From Oscillospiraceae bacterium MB24-C1 (GTDB lineage: Bacteria > Bacillota > Clostridia > Oscillospirales > Ruminococcaceae), in the NCBI GenBank assembly GCA_030913685.1, contig CP133187.1:1952501-2016500 (forward strand): a stretch of DNA of 64,000 bases, given 5' to 3'. Made by a program: the position numbers and the translations under genes. A model generated the notes under the pieces. That model was not told the DNA's origin. It saw only the letters and a program-made list of their open reading frames with translations, and did not search any database. Shown piece after piece: positions 29,241 to 38,717 of this stretch. Each line of letters opens with the position of its first letter. Position 1 is the stretch's first letter.

Positions 29241-29597
29241 ATGGATTTAAAAGAAATTATGCAGCAGCACAACTTTGTTGTAGTGGGCGATACCCTAAAT
29301 CAAGAAAAATATGCCTATAAAATTAAAAAAGGACTTCAAGAGAAGGGGTATAAGGTTCAGGCGGTTGGCAAAGAGCTAGCTTCAATCAATGATGTAGAAG
29401 GCGAGATCGACATTCTTGACTTATGCATAAATCCAGTAAAAGGGCTGCAGCTTATTAAAGAGAACAAAAAGACGTTTAAGAGTATTGTTATTCAGCCCGG
29501 CGCTGAAAGCGATCCGCTGAAAAGCTATTTGGATGAAAATAACCTGCCCTACATTGAGAGCTGTCTACTAGTAGGACTTAAATTGCACGCAAAATAA
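29241..29597 (+). CDS. CoA-binding domain protein (YccU-like)
   Basis: The 118-residue Rossmann-fold protein belongs to the CoA-binding (succinyl-CoA synthetase-alpha-like) family. It starts NFVVVGDTLNQEKYAYKI (nucleotide loop) and continues with GYKVQAVGKE, ILDLCINP and IQPGAESDPL. Stand-alone members have no fixed function but bind CoA in structures. I start at ATG 29241 behind GAGGTGG; the frame can be extended upstream to 29103 without ribosome site support. A terminator follows. Confidence 0.85.
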   Translation: MDLKEIMQQHNFVVVGDTLNQEKYAYKIKKGLQEKGYKVQAVGKELASINDVEGEIDILDLCINPVKGLQLIKENKKTFKSIVIQPGAESDPLKSYLDENNLPYIESCLLVGLKLHAK

Positions 29598-29643
29598 AAC
29601 GACAAAGCCGTTTAAAAGGCGCGAAACTTAACAGTGCGAATAT

Positions 29644-29680
29644 GACAGGCCGCCACTAATGGCGGCCTGTCTGCTTATTT
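29644..29680 (+). terminator. terminator after the CoA-binding protein gene
   Basis: GACAGGCCGCC (29644-29654) pairs with GGCGGCCTGTC (29661-29671), followed by TGCTTATTT. Confidence 0.85.
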
Positions 29681-29846
29681 GGAAGGTTACAGCGAAAGCT
29701 TAAAAGGTAGATATACCTGCCGAGGGTAGGCTTTTACCCTAGAAAAACCGACCCCGTCAGGGGGGGCTGCCCTACATGTGGCATGTTCCGCTGTGGAATT
29801 TAAGGAGTACCATGACGTCTGACGGCGCGAAGCAAGAAAAGGGACG

Positions 29847-31868
29847 TCACAATTTTAAAAGCAGGTTTTTCAGCTCAGCCAAAGAGTAAACCGGGGCAGC
29901 GCAGGCTTTATTGCGGCACAGGTAATATGCGCAGCCCTGCTCTGGTAGCGGGTAATCAGCAGTAAAGGGGGCGACTTGTTCCAGTGCATGCTGATTCGAA
30001 ATTGTTTTGACTAATACAGTTAAATTCCAAACGGGGGTTTCACGTAAAAAACCCAAAATCCCCTCTGTACCGTTTTCATCCGCCGCGGTACAGATAAGCT
30101 CTTGCCCTGGAAACAGTGCAGTCATTAAAGCCAGCAGGGAGACACAATGCCCTGCGGGATACTCTGACAGTGCACCACAGACAAACCTGAGCTGTCGGTC
30201 GGCTGCTTGTTGCCATTTTGCTTCGCCGGTCAAGGCCGCTATGCGGCATAAAACGAGGGCAGCCACCGAGTTTCCAGAAGGCAGCGCCCCGTCATAAATC
30301 TCTTTGGTACGAGCAATCAGCTGCTCTGCGTCCGAAGCGCTGCGGTAAAACCCGCCGTTGGTATCATCTGAAAACAAGGTCAGCATCTGTTCCGTCGTCG
30401 TTATCGCCGCAGATAGATAACCGGCATCGAATGTCGCCTGATACAGCGCCAGAAGCGCTAAGGCGTAAAAAGCGTAGTCATCCAGTTGACCGTCGTGGGC
30501 AGATTCTCCATCGCGCCAGCGCAAGCGTAGTCGACCATTCGCATCGGTTAAATACTTTGTAATAAAATGTTGGGCTTTTATTGCAGCATTTAGATACTTC
30601 GCTTCATTCAGCAGCCATCCAGCGCGGGCAAGTGCGGCGATCATCAGCCCGTTCCACGCGGTAAGCACTTTATCATCCTTGTGAAGACTTACGCGGGACA
30701 GCCGATAATCGTACAATTTTCGGGATAAATATTCTATTTGACCGTCGCTTTCTTCAAAGCGGCGGTTTTCTATAAGGTTTAAAATGCTTAGACCCTCAAA
30801 ATTACCCTGCTTGGTTACACCAAACCATTCACAAAAGCGTTTGCCGTCTGCTTCACCTAAAACGCTGATAATTTCTTCGGGCGAAAAGACGTAATATTTA
30901 CCCTCGACCCCGTCGCTGTCAGCGTCCTGGCCGCAGTAAAAACCGCCCTGTGTGTCGGTCAGCTCACGCAAAACATAGTCAAGCGTTCTCGTGACGACAG
31001 TTTTGCACAGTGCCTTTCCGGTCATTTGATAGGCTTCAAGATAAGCGCAAGATAGCAGTGCATTATCATAGAGCATCTTTTCAAAGTGGGGGACCAGCCA
31101 TTTTTCGTCGGTGGAATAGCGCGAAAAGCCGCCGCCGATGTGATCAAACATTCCGCCACGGTACATTTGCGCCAGGGTGTGTAACGCCATTTTATTCGCA
31201 CTTTCATCGTCTAAAAGCACCGAGTAGCGCAACAAGAACAATAGATTGTGCGCCGTGGGGAACTTGGGCGCAGAGCCAAAACCGCCCCAGCGGGAATCGT
31301 AACCGCGTTTAAACTGTTCAAAGGCACGTGTCAGCAGCGCTTTATCAGGGTCGCCCGGTTGTGCACTTTGCTCCTGAGATTGCAGCAATAAAACAATCTG
31401 CTCACCGGACTTTAACAACAACTCTCGCCCAGTATGCCACTGCTGCATAACGGCAGCGAGTAAGTCCATCAGGCCCGGCATGCCATACCGGCTATTTTTT
31501 GGTAGGTAGGTACCGGCCCAAAACGGCTTTTGCTCCGGTGTCAGCATCACGGTCAGTGGCCACCCGCCTGAGCCGGTGAGCGCCTGACAGACAGACATAT
31601 ATACCGCATCAACGTCAGGGCGTTCTTCGCGGTCGACTTTAATGCTGATAAAATCGCGGTTTAGAATTGCCGCCACTTCTGCGTCCTCAAACGACTCATG
31701 CGCCATAACATGGCACCAATGACAGGTGGAATAGCCAATGGAAAGAAAAACCGGCTTATCCTCAGACTTGGCCTTGTCAAAAGCCACTTTGCCCCAGGGA
31801 TACCAGTCTACAGGATTATTTACGTGCTGCAGCAAATAGGGAGATTTTTCAGATTTTAAATGATTCAT
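29847..31868 (-). CDS. thioredoxin-domain protein YyaL (spermatogenesis-associated protein 20 family)
   Basis: The 673-residue protein has an N-terminal thioredoxin-like domain (to about 160) opening with [20 protein letters not shown] and carrying a CHWC motif in STCHWCHVM, then an (alpha/alpha)6 barrel like N-acylglucosamine 2-epimerases. Family length is normal. The function is unresolved; a cellobiose epimerase-like fold joined to a redox motif is the family's feature. ATG 31868 has GAAGGTGG upstream. It diverges from the ferredoxin gene, with the Crp/Fnr site between them. Confidence 0.9.
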   Translation of the reverse strand: MNHLKSEKSPYLLQHVNNPVDWYPWGKVAFDKAKSEDKPVFLSIGYSTCHWCHVMAHESFEDAEVAAILNRDFISIKVDREERPDVDAVYMSVCQALTGSGGWPLTVMLTPEQKPFWAGTYLPKNSRYGMPGLMDLLAAVMQQWHTGRELLLKSGEQIVLLLQSQEQSAQPGDPDKALLTRAFEQFKRGYDSRWGGFGSAPKFPTAHNLLFLLRYSVLLDDESANKMALHTLAQMYRGGMFDHIGGGFSRYSTDEKWLVPHFEKMLYDNALLSCAYLEAYQMTGKALCKTVVTRTLDYVLRELTDTQGGFYCGQDADSDGVEGKYYVFSPEEIISVLGEADGKRFCEWFGVTKQGNFEGLSILNLIENRRFEESDGQIEYLSRKLYDYRLSRVSLHKDDKVLTAWNGLMIAALARAGWLLNEAKYLNAAIKAQHFITKYLTDANGRLRLRWRDGESAHDGQLDDYAFYALALLALYQATFDAGYLSAAITTTEQMLTLFSDDTNGGFYRSASDAEQLIARTKEIYDGALPSGNSVAALVLCRIAALTGEAKWQQAADRQLRFVCGALSEYPAGHCVSLLALMTALFPGQELICTAADENGTEGILGFLRETPVWNLTVLVKTISNQHALEQVAPFTADYPLPEQGCAYYLCRNKACAAPVYSLAELKNLLLKL

Positions 31869-32054
31869 GTGTTTTATCCACCTTCTATTAAACTAAGCCA
31901 AAAAATTTATTGTTTTCAGGGTTCCCAATTCAAGAGTAAATAAGCGGTGTATAAACTGTTTTCCATCACATAGCAGTATTTTTAAGAAAGTTAAAGCTTC
32001 GTTTGCAATAGAATGTTTCATGTGTGTTACATGCGGCAAGATTGCGGACTCATA

Positions 32055-32096
32055 TGTGATTGAGTCACAGAAAATGAATTTTAAGTCTGTTATAAT
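32055..32096 (+). promoter_or_regulatory. Crp/Fnr-type operator and -10 box (site 2)
   Basis: The palindrome TGTGATTGAGTCACA at 32055-32069 is centred on 32062. A TATAAT box is at 32091-32096, 29 bases from the centre, and there is no -35 consensus (CAGAAA). The predicted start site near 32103 places the operator at about -41, class II activation. Confidence 0.82.
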
Positions 32097-32126
32097 GCCG
32101 TTATAAAATGGAGGAGGGTATACGTT

Positions 32127-32327
32127 TTGAACAAAGCAAAAAAGAAGGCGACGATAGACCAGAACGCCTGCGTTGCCTGTGGCTGTTGCGTTGGGGCGTG
32201 TCCGATTGGGGCGGTCAGGATTTTTAAAGGCAGTTTTGCCGTCATAGATGAAAGCAAGTGTGTAGGCTGCGGTAAATGTGCAAAGGCCTGTCCGGCCTCT
32301 GTAATTAAGATTGAGGTGAGAGAATGA
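32127..32327 (+). CDS. 2[4Fe-4S] ferredoxin
   Basis: The 66-residue protein has two CxxCxxCxxxCP motifs (CVACGCCVGACP and CVGCGKCAKACP), so it binds two cubane clusters and carries electrons at low potential. The start is TTG 32127 behind GGAGGAGGG. It overlaps the NapH-like gene by 4 bases (ATGA) and shares its Crp/Fnr-type promoter, so it is probably the soluble partner of that membrane iron-sulfur protein. Confidence 0.92.
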   Translation: MNKAKKKATIDQNACVACGCCVGACPIGAVRIFKGSFAVIDESKCVGCGKCAKACPASVIKIEVRE

Positions 32328-32920
32328 AGAGCAACCAAAAGCATTGGTATCAATATCTGTGGGTGTTTTCCGCCATTTACATCGTCATGGGTTTTTTTAA
32401 TATTCTATTTGCCTGGATAGGGTTACTGTGCTTTTTTATTCCGCTGATTATTTCAATTGCGACGGGACACAAAAGTTATTGTAACAAATATTGCGGGCGT
32501 GGCCAACTCTTTGACCTGTTGGGTAATCAGCTTGGTTTTTCACGCAAAAAGGATATTCCAGCCTGGATGAAAAGCAAATGGTTTCGCTACGGATTTCTAG
32601 CCTTTTTTATGACAATGTTTTTTAACATGCTAAATGTCACCTATCTAGTATTCTCGGGCGCGAGCAGCATGCGTCAGGTAGTCACACTCTTGTGGACGAT
32701 TAAGCTGCCGTGGCACTGGGCCTACACCGCGAATGTGGCGCCTTGGGTGGCGCAGTTTGCATTTGGGTTTTACAGCGTCATGCTCACCTCCACTGTGCTC
32801 GGGCTGATTACAATGCTGCTTTATAAACCGCGTTCATGGTGTGTCTACTGCCCGATGGGTACCATGACCCAAATGATTTGTAAGGCCAAGTGTCAAAACG
32901 ATAAAATGGTCAAAATTTAA
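32324..32920 (+). CDS. NapH/YccM-like membrane iron-sulfur protein
   Basis: The 198-residue protein has about four membrane helices with two cysteine motifs at cytoplasmic faces: CNKYCGRGQLF after helix 2 and CVYCPMGTMTQMIC at the C-terminus. These are the conserved 'CxxxCP/G' motifs of the NapH/NosR/CcoG-type electron-transfer membrane proteins. The C-terminal ferredoxin domain of NapH is missing and is instead supplied by the separate ferredoxin in front. It probably moves electrons across or within the membrane. The downstream trx unit has its own promoter. Confidence 0.82.
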   Translation: MKSNQKHWYQYLWVFSAIYIVMGFFNILFAWIGLLCFFIPLIISIATGHKSYCNKYCGRGQLFDLLGNQLGFSRKKDIPAWMKSKWFRYGFLAFFMTMFFNMLNVTYLVFSGASSMRQVVTLLWTIKLPWHWAYTANVAPWVAQFAFGFYSVMLTSTVLGLITMLLYKPRSWCVYCPMGTMTQMICKAKCQNDKMVKI

Positions 32921-32937
32921 AATATGTCATATCGTTT

Positions 32938-32979
32938 TGTGATTGAGTTACAGAAAAATGCTAAAGCGATGGATATACT
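32938..32979 (+). promoter_or_regulatory. Crp/Fnr-type operator and -10 box (site 3)
   Basis: The palindrome TGTGATTGAGTTACA at 32938-32952 is centred on 32945. The -10 box TATACT is at 32974-32979, again 29 bases from the centre, with the same CAGAAA in place of a -35. It drives trxA and probably the CoA-disulfide reductase. Confidence 0.82.
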
Positions 32980-33022
32980 ATGAACATAACAACAACTACA
33001 ACCGCTAAAAGGAGAGATTATA

Positions 33023-33334
33023 ATGGCAGTTTTAAAGGTAACAAAAGAAAATTTCAATTCGGAAGTTCTCCAGTCGGATAAGCCGGTACTCATTGATTTT
33101 TGGGCAACTTGGTGCGGCCCGTGCAGAATGCTTTCTCCGGTGGTGGACGAAATTGCTCAGGAGACCGATGCCGCTAAAATTTGCAAGGTCAATGTCGATG
33201 AGCAGCCTGAGCTGGCACGGCAGTTTCAGGTTATGAGCATTCCGACGCTCGTCCTCGTCAAGGATGGCAAGGTAGTCCAGCAGTCGGTTGGCGTTAAGCC
33301 CAAGGCTTCAATTTTAAACATGCTGAATGTATAA
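33023..33334 (+). CDS. trxA: thioredoxin
   Basis: The 103-residue protein is a standard thioredoxin with the WCGPC active site in FWATWCGPCRMLSPV and the cis-proline in MSIPTLVLVKDG. Length is normal and there is no signal peptide, so it is cytoplasmic. AAAGGAGAG precedes ATG 33023. It lies under a Crp/Fnr-type promoter and upstream of the CoA-disulfide reductase, so it is part of an inducible thiol-redox unit rather than the housekeeping trxA of the cell. Confidence 0.95.
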   Translation: MAVLKVTKENFNSEVLQSDKPVLIDFWATWCGPCRMLSPVVDEIAQETDAAKICKVNVDEQPELARQFQVMSIPTLVLVKDGKVVQQSVGVKPKASILNMLNV

Positions 33335-33344
33335 ACAAGCAAAG

Positions 33345-33384
33345 ATAAACAGCGAGGGAAGACATCTTTCTCTCGCTGTTTATA
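33345..33384 (+). terminator. hairpin between trxA and the CoA-disulfide reductase gene
   Basis: ATAAACAGCGAGGGA and TCTCTCGCTGTTTAT form a strong stem, but ACAGCC rather than a T-run follows. It probably acts as a partial terminator or as an mRNA-end protector that lowers expression of the second gene relative to trxA. Confidence 0.55.
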
Positions 33385-33408
33385 CAGCCTGAAAGGAGAA
33401 AGGAACAA

Positions 33409-35853
33409 ATGGACAAAAGACAAAAGGTTTTGATTGTTGGCGGCGTGGCAGGCGGCGCTTCCACCGCGCCTAGACTGCGCAGGCTCGATGAGCAGGCCGA
33501 AATAATTATGTTTGAACGGGGAGAATACGTTTCGTTTGCAAACTGTGGTCTCCCTTATTATATCGGCGGAGAAATCAAAGAAAAATCGGCCCTTACCGTT
33601 CAGACACCACAAGATTTTGTCGATAAATTCGATATCGATGTGCGTGTTTTTAACGAGGTGACCGCTATTGATACCGCCAAAAAAACGGTAATGGTACAGA
33701 ACCTTCAAACCGGTAAAAGCTACGAAGAAAGCTACGACAAGCTGGTGCTTTCGATGGGGGCTGAACCGCTACATCCGCCCATTCCCGGTAGCGATTCTGA
33801 CAAGGTGTTCACGCTGCGCAATATCCCTGATACTTACAGAATAAAAGAATATATCCAAAAGCACAAGCCCAACAGTGCTGTCGTAATGGGCGGCGGTTTT
33901 ATCGGCGTTGAGATGGCTGAAAATTTGCATGCGGCAGGGCTGTGTGTAACATTGGTGGAGATGGCTGATCAGGTTATTGCGCCGATAGACCCTGACATGG
34001 CAGCCGACGTACATCGCCACATCGAGAGCAAAGGCGTACGTCTGGAGTTGGGCAACGGTGTCAAAGGCATGCGCGACGACGGATGCAAGTTGCAGATTGA
34101 GCTGGACAGAGGCAGCGTCGAAGCCGACATGCTGATCATGGCCATCGGTGTGCGGCCTGAGACTAAACTGGCCAAAGAGGCAGGTATTGCGCTAAACGCG
34201 CGCGGCGCCATTATTGTGGATGAACACATGCGCACCTCGGCGTCCGATGTTTATGCCGTGGGCGATGCTACTGAGGTAACCGACAGTGTTACAGGGCAAA
34301 AATGCTATGTTCCGCTGGCAGGCCCAGCCAACAAGCAGGGACGCATCGCGGCGGATAATATCTGTGGCATTCCCAGTGCCTATCCCGGAACACAGGGGTC
34401 TTCGATACTCAAAGTGTTTGACATGACGGTCGCTTCCACTGGCGTTAACGAAAAAACGGCGAAGCGGCTGGGACTCTCTTATGATAAAGTGTTCACCTAT
34501 TCTGGCAATCACGCAGGGTATTACCCTGGTGCTGTCAACATGGCGATTAAAACGGTTTTTGAGCCGGAGACCGGGCGCATTCTCGGTGCACAGATTGTTG
34601 GTTATGACGGCGTTGATAAGCGATGTGACGTAATGGCCACCGCTATCCGCGCCAAAATGACGGCCGAAGACCTCTGCAAGCTTGAGCTTTGCTACGCACC
34701 GCCCTTTAGCTCGGCCAAGGACCCGGTAAATATGGCGGGCTTTGTCATAGAAAACCTGCTCACCGGAAAAATGAAGCAGACCCACTGGCACGATATCAAG
34801 GCATTGCCTCGCGATGGCAGTGTGGCACTCATAGACACCCGCACGCCACTCGAATTTGAAAACGGGCACATTGAGGGCTTTGTAAACTTCCCACTTTCTC
34901 AGCTGCGTAAGCGGTTAAATGAACTGGATAAGGCAAAGCCGGTGTATGTCAACTGCCAGATCGGCCTTAAAGCATATATTGCAGCCAGAATTTTGATGCA
35001 GAACGGATTTGATGCTTATGTTGTCGCGGGCGGATTCCGTCTCTACAACTCCATTTTTGGCAAGCGCCCCCAATCCGTATCGGCAGGACAGAAATCTAAC
35101 TGCTGTCAACAGGATACCTGTAAGAGCGACGTGGTCATTGTTGACGCCTGTGGTATGTCCTGTCCGGGGCCTATCGTCAAGCTTTCTGGTGCGTTAAATA
35201 CCGCAAAAAACGGTGACGTAATCGAAATTTCAACCAGTGACCCGGCCTTCGCCAGCGACATTGAAGGTTTTTGCCGCCGGACCGGCAATGTCTTTTTGGG
35301 GCTTGAAAGCAGCAAGGGCATCAGCACCGCCAAAATTCAAAAGAGCGAAAAGCAGCAAGCGGTGGTAGCGACAGGTGAAAGCAAGGACAAGAAGAACATT
35401 ATAGTGTTTTCTGGCGATCTGGATAAAGCTATTGCCTCGTTTATTATCGCAAATGCCGCGGCAGCTATGGGCCGAAAGGTGAGTATGTTCTTTACTTTCT
35501 GGGGGCTTAATGTTTTGCGCAAAACCGAAAAGAGCAGTGTCAAAAAAGACTTTATGTCTAAGATGTTCGGCATGATGATGCCGCGTGGCAGCAAGAAGCT
35601 GGGACTTTCTAAAATGAATATGGGTGGTATGGGCGCCAAGATGATTCGAGGCGTCATGCAGAACAAAAACGTTGACAGCCTTGAAGATTTAATTAAGATG
35701 GCTCAGGATAACGGCGTTGAGCTGATCGCGTGCTCTATGAGCATGGACGTCATGGGTATTGCCAAGGAAGAGCTAATCGACGGCGTCAAGCTGGCGGGTG
35801 CAGCCGCCATGCTGGCAAACGCGGAAGAATCCGATATGTCGCTTTTCATCTGA
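33409..35853 (+). CDS. CoA-disulfide reductase fused to rhodanese, TusA and DsrE domains
   Basis: The 814-residue protein joins four modules. Residues 1-450 are an FAD/NAD(P)H disulfide reductase of the CoA-disulfide/persulfide reductase group, with GGVAGGAS at the N-terminus and the single redox Cys46 in FANCGLPYY. A rhodanese domain (about 465-545) has Cys in VNCQIGLKAY. A TusA-like domain (about 570-635) has CGMSCPGP. A DsrE-like domain (about 655-814) has Cys in LIACSMSMD. The set forms an intramolecular sulfane-sulfur relay. It likely reduces CoA persulfides or polysulfide. It is downstream of trxA behind a hairpin. Confidence 0.93.
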   Translation: MDKRQKVLIVGGVAGGASTAPRLRRLDEQAEIIMFERGEYVSFANCGLPYYIGGEIKEKSALTVQTPQDFVDKFDIDVRVFNEVTAIDTAKKTVMVQNLQTGKSYEESYDKLVLSMGAEPLHPPIPGSDSDKVFTLRNIPDTYRIKEYIQKHKPNSAVVMGGGFIGVEMAENLHAAGLCVTLVEMADQVIAPIDPDMAADVHRHIESKGVRLELGNGVKGMRDDGCKLQIELDRGSVEADMLIMAIGVRPETKLAKEAGIALNARGAIIVDEHMRTSASDVYAVGDATEVTDSVTGQKCYVPLAGPANKQGRIAADNICGIPSAYPGTQGSSILKVFDMTVASTGVNEKTAKRLGLSYDKVFTYSGNHAGYYPGAVNMAIKTVFEPETGRILGAQIVGYDGVDKRCDVMATAIRAKMTAEDLCKLELCYAPPFSSAKDPVNMAGFVIENLLTGKMKQTHWHDIKALPRDGSVALIDTRTPLEFENGHIEGFVNFPLSQLRKRLNELDKAKPVYVNCQIGLKAYIAARILMQNGFDAYVVAGGFRLYNSIFGKRPQSVSAGQKSNCCQQDTCKSDVVIVDACGMSCPGPIVKLSGALNTAKNGDVIEISTSDPAFASDIEGFCRRTGNVFLGLESSKGISTAKIQKSEKQQAVVATGESKDKKNIIVFSGDLDKAIASFIIANAAAAMGRKVSMFFTFWGLNVLRKTEKSSVKKDFMSKMFGMMMPRGSKKLGLSKMNMGGMGAKMIRGVMQNKNVDSLEDLIKMAQDNGVELIACSMSMDVMGIAKEELIDGVKLAGAAAMLANAEESDMSLFI

Positions 35854-35997
35854 TGCATTTTACATCTGTGTAGGGCAAAGCTAGGGGGCGGTGGGGTAAC
35901 GCTTTCTTAAAAGCTGCGCCCCAAAGGAGAAATCAGATTCAGGCTCTTTTCCAAGGCGATCTCTCTCGTACTCAATAATTTCTACACTTTTATAAAT

Positions 35998-36117
35998 ATC
36001 AGGCGCAAGGGGCTTTTCGCCTCTGCGCCTAATATTGTTAATGGCTTGAAGTTATTACATTTTTATAGGTTTTAAAAAGCGTGCCGCAACAGATTGTCGC
36101 GTCACGCTTTTTTCAGA
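35998..36117. terminator. two hairpins in the convergent gap after the CoA-disulfide reductase gene
   Basis: The first stem is AGGCGCAAGGGGC/GCCTCTGCGCCT around TTTTC (36001-36030). The second is AAAAAGCGTG/CACGCTTTTTT (36074-36114), which has T-runs on both strands and serves the minus-strand lipoprotein as well. The remaining 35854-35990 holds no gene. Confidence 0.6.
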
Positions 36118-36128
36118 TGTAAACGGAA

Positions 36129-36833
36129 CTATTCTTTTGTATAACCAAGCGGTAGCGCCACAAGCTGATCTGGGATATTGGGCGACAAGCCATTAATTTT
36201 TAACACGATCTCGTTGGCCTGCTCCTCGGCAATAGACTGCGTCATCCCAAGTAGTGTGTTGCCATCAAGAAAGAGTCGGACGGTCTGGTCCCCGCGCTTA
36301 TACTCTGAGCAAGGCAATGTCTCACCCAAAAAGGGGCCGTTGCTCTCGCCGACATAATGCAGTTCAGTGAAGTCTGTGTCAAAGCTATTGGCGCTCTGAG
36401 ACGCATCAATTTGTATATAACTACGCTGTGCGTCGTTAATTTGATAAACATTGTCTTCATAAATTAATGTGCGTATAGTCACCAAAACCCCCGACAGATC
36501 ACTCGAAACACTGATGGAGGAATTACTGTCGCTGACCGCAATGAGCATGGCGTTTTCAAGCTGCATGCCTTCCATTTCGATGACCACATCGCAGTCGATA
36601 TAATAAGTTCCGCTTCTGAGAATATCAGCATACCTTTCTGCGGCATTTACTGGCTGAGAAGGTGATTCATCACTCTCTGCGGGCGGGGGTTCCAACGTGG
36701 ATTGAGATTGGGTTTGGCTACTTTGAGCCGCCGATGAAGTAGGCGACGACGAAACGTTGAGATTTCTTTCACCACAAGAAGTGAAAATTAAAATAAATAT
36801 TACAATAAGTATAGAAAACTTGAGTTGTTTCAT
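36129..36833 (-). CDS. lipoprotein of unknown function
   Basis: The 234-residue protein starts at ATG 36833 behind GGGGAAG, rather than at the longer frame's 36893. The signal peptide ends in the lipobox IFTSC. A Ser/Gln/Pro-rich linker (about 25-60) precedes a soluble domain of about 170 residues. The order of strands (TYYIDCDVVIEMEG, then SISVSSDLSGVLVTIRTLIYEDNVYQIND) resembles LolA/LppX-like barrels that bind lipids, but the match is weak. It is monocistronic. Confidence 0.75.
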   Translation of the reverse strand: MKQLKFSILIVIFILIFTSCGERNLNVSSSPTSSAAQSSQTQSQSTLEPPPAESDESPSQPVNAAERYADILRSGTYYIDCDVVIEMEGMQLENAMLIAVSDSNSSISVSSDLSGVLVTIRTLIYEDNVYQINDAQRSYIQIDASQSANSFDTDFTELHYVGESNGPFLGETLPCSEYKRGDQTVRLFLDGNTLLGMTQSIAEEQANEIVLKINGLSPNIPDQLVALPLGYTKE

Positions 36834-37198
36834 GTTGTCTTCCCCTTTTGCTACGCGAAACACAATGCTCATCCGGTAAAATGAAGAACACATAGTGCGC
36901 AGTAATATAATTGCCTATAAAAAGGCGGTTGCCGTGTTAAGCGGCGTGCCAGTGGGCAATTATTACGATTCAATAACTACTTTAGAGCTATTATATCACA
37001 GCCCTTGCGCCTTTTCAATTTTCGACAGAAAACAACCTACCAAGCTATTGGTAGGCGCGTCGCCATGTGTCAATTATGCGTCAAAAAAACAAAGGTGCAG
37101 CGTTGGAGGAGTAATTGCTGCACCAATTGAAAATCATAAGTGCTTGAAGTTTGCTCCAAAACCTAAACATTTTGGATTTTATGGACTTTTGCAAAACA
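36834..37198. other. intergenic stretch with no convincing gene
   Basis: A 111-codon plus-strand frame covers most of this gap, but it has no ribosome site, odd composition and no recognisable domain, and it ends inside the coaBC terminator. I treat it as non-coding. Confidence 0.5.
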
Positions 37199-37229
37199 AT
37201 CAGGCGGCACTTCTTATAAGTACCGCCTG
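37199..37229 (-). terminator. coaBC terminator
   Basis: TCAGGCGGCA and TACCGCCTGA form the stem. On the minus strand it is followed by TTGTTTTGC. Confidence 0.75.
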
Positions 37230-37257
37230 AATTCTATACCGTTATGAAGTGAATGCG

Positions 37258-38460
37258 TTATTTTCTATGGGATAGAATCTCATCTAGCAGTCGGTTGGCT
37301 GCCTCATCCTTAGACAACATTGGAAGTGCAATTTCATCTTCTGGTGTGATTACGGTCAACAGATTCGTATCGCTGGCAAAGCCTGCACCCGCCTGTTTAA
37401 GATTATTAGCGGCAATCATATCGAGGTTTTTGCTTTGCAGCTTTTTGCGAGAGTTTTCAACCATGTTTTGTGTCTCCATCGAAAATCCGCACAAAAACTG
37501 TCCCTTCGGTTTATGTTCGCCGAGATATTTTAAAGTGTCGGGCGTGCGTTCCAGCGCCAACGCCAGGTCACCATCCTTCTTTTTGAGTTTTTCATCGGCG
37601 CAGACAGCCGGCCGGTAATCAGCCACCGCTGCCGCTTTGATAATAATATCCATCTCGCTGCTGCGCGCTGTAACCGCTTCAAACATTTCTTTGGCGCTGA
37701 AAATATCAACTACTTCGACATAGGCTGGCGCCGACAGTTCGGTTTTTCCGCTGACCAATGTCACTTCGGCACCACGCGCACTGGCTGCGCGGGCGATGGC
37801 ATAACCCATTTTACCAGTGGAATGGTTGGTAATAAACCGCACTGGGTCAAGGGCTTCTCGCGTTGCACCTGCCGTGACAAGCACTTTAAGGCCTGTCATA
37901 TCCTTTGCATGGGCGGCGCTGTGCAATACGCTCTCGAGCATGTGCTCAGGCTCAGGGCATTTGCCCGCCCCGACATCTCCGCAGGCTAAGCGGCCATAGC
38001 CGGTTTTAAGCACCTCCCAGCCGTAGTGCGCCAGTGTCTTGAGGTTATCCTGTGTCACGGGGTTTTCATACATGGCGGTATTCATGGCTGGCGCAATAAT
38101 TTTAGAACAGCGACAGGCCAAAACCGTGGTGGTCAACATATCATCCGCCAGACCGTGCGCCAGCTTGGCAATAACATTTGCGGTTGCAGGTGCTACAATA
38201 CAAAAATCGGCTCGTTTAGCGAGCGACACATGCTCAACACTATGCTCAAAATTGCGGTCAAAGGTGTCCACAACGCAGCGGTTGTTGGTGAGCGCTTCAA
38301 AGGTCATGGGAGTAATAAACTGCGTAGCATTTTTTGTCATCAGCACATGCACATCAGCCTGCTGCTTAACCAGCAGCGAAGCAAGCGACGCTGCCTTATG
38401 TGCGGCGATGCTGCCCGAAACGCCCAGTAAAATGGTTTTATTTTTAAGCATTTGGTACAC
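37258..38460 (-). CDS. coaBC: bifunctional phosphopantothenoylcysteine decarboxylase/synthetase
   Basis: The 400-residue enzyme carries out two steps of CoA synthesis: CTP-dependent joining of 4'-phosphopantothenate with cysteine (CoaB) and FMN-dependent decarboxylation (CoaC). CoaC (about 1-185) shows GVSGSIAAHKA, APATANVIAKLAHG, the APAMNTAMYENP active-site segment and a Cys in GRLACGDVGAGK. CoaB (about 190-400) shows VTAGATREALDPVRFITNHSTGKMG and KKKDG. It diverges from the panT-like and coaX genes. Confidence 0.96.
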   Translation of the reverse strand: MYQMLKNKTILLGVSGSIAAHKAASLASLLVKQQADVHVLMTKNATQFITPMTFEALTNNRCVVDTFDRNFEHSVEHVSLAKRADFCIVAPATANVIAKLAHGLADDMLTTTVLACRCSKIIAPAMNTAMYENPVTQDNLKTLAHYGWEVLKTGYGRLACGDVGAGKCPEPEHMLESVLHSAAHAKDMTGLKVLVTAGATREALDPVRFITNHSTGKMGYAIARAASARGAEVTLVSGKTELSAPAYVEVVDIFSAKEMFEAVTARSSEMDIIIKAAAVADYRPAVCADEKLKKKDGDLALALERTPDTLKYLGEHKPKGQFLCGFSMETQNMVENSRKKLQSKNLDMIAANNLKQAGAGFASDTNLLTVITPEDEIALPMLSKDEAANRLLDEILSHRK

Positions 38461-38717
38461 GCCCTTTCTATTCTACGGTTTTTTACAAAAATGTTTGTGT
38501 TTATGCGTCTCAGGCGTTATAATACTCAATAGCCAGCCGCATGGCAACACAATTTTTTTCATTTTATCACCGGATACCCCATTTGGCAAGGCGTTTTACC
38601 CACGCCGCTGCGCCGAAGGGCAAATTCGCTCTGGGGAATGATTGAATACGTCGTGTAGGCTCGGTGAATAATTGCGCTGTATCCCATAAAGGTGAACAGC
38701 AGCAGGAGGAATTAAAT

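Noticed and set aside
36895-37230. 111-codon plus-strand ORF
   Set aside because: No ribosome site, no recognisable domain, and it ends within the coaBC terminator.
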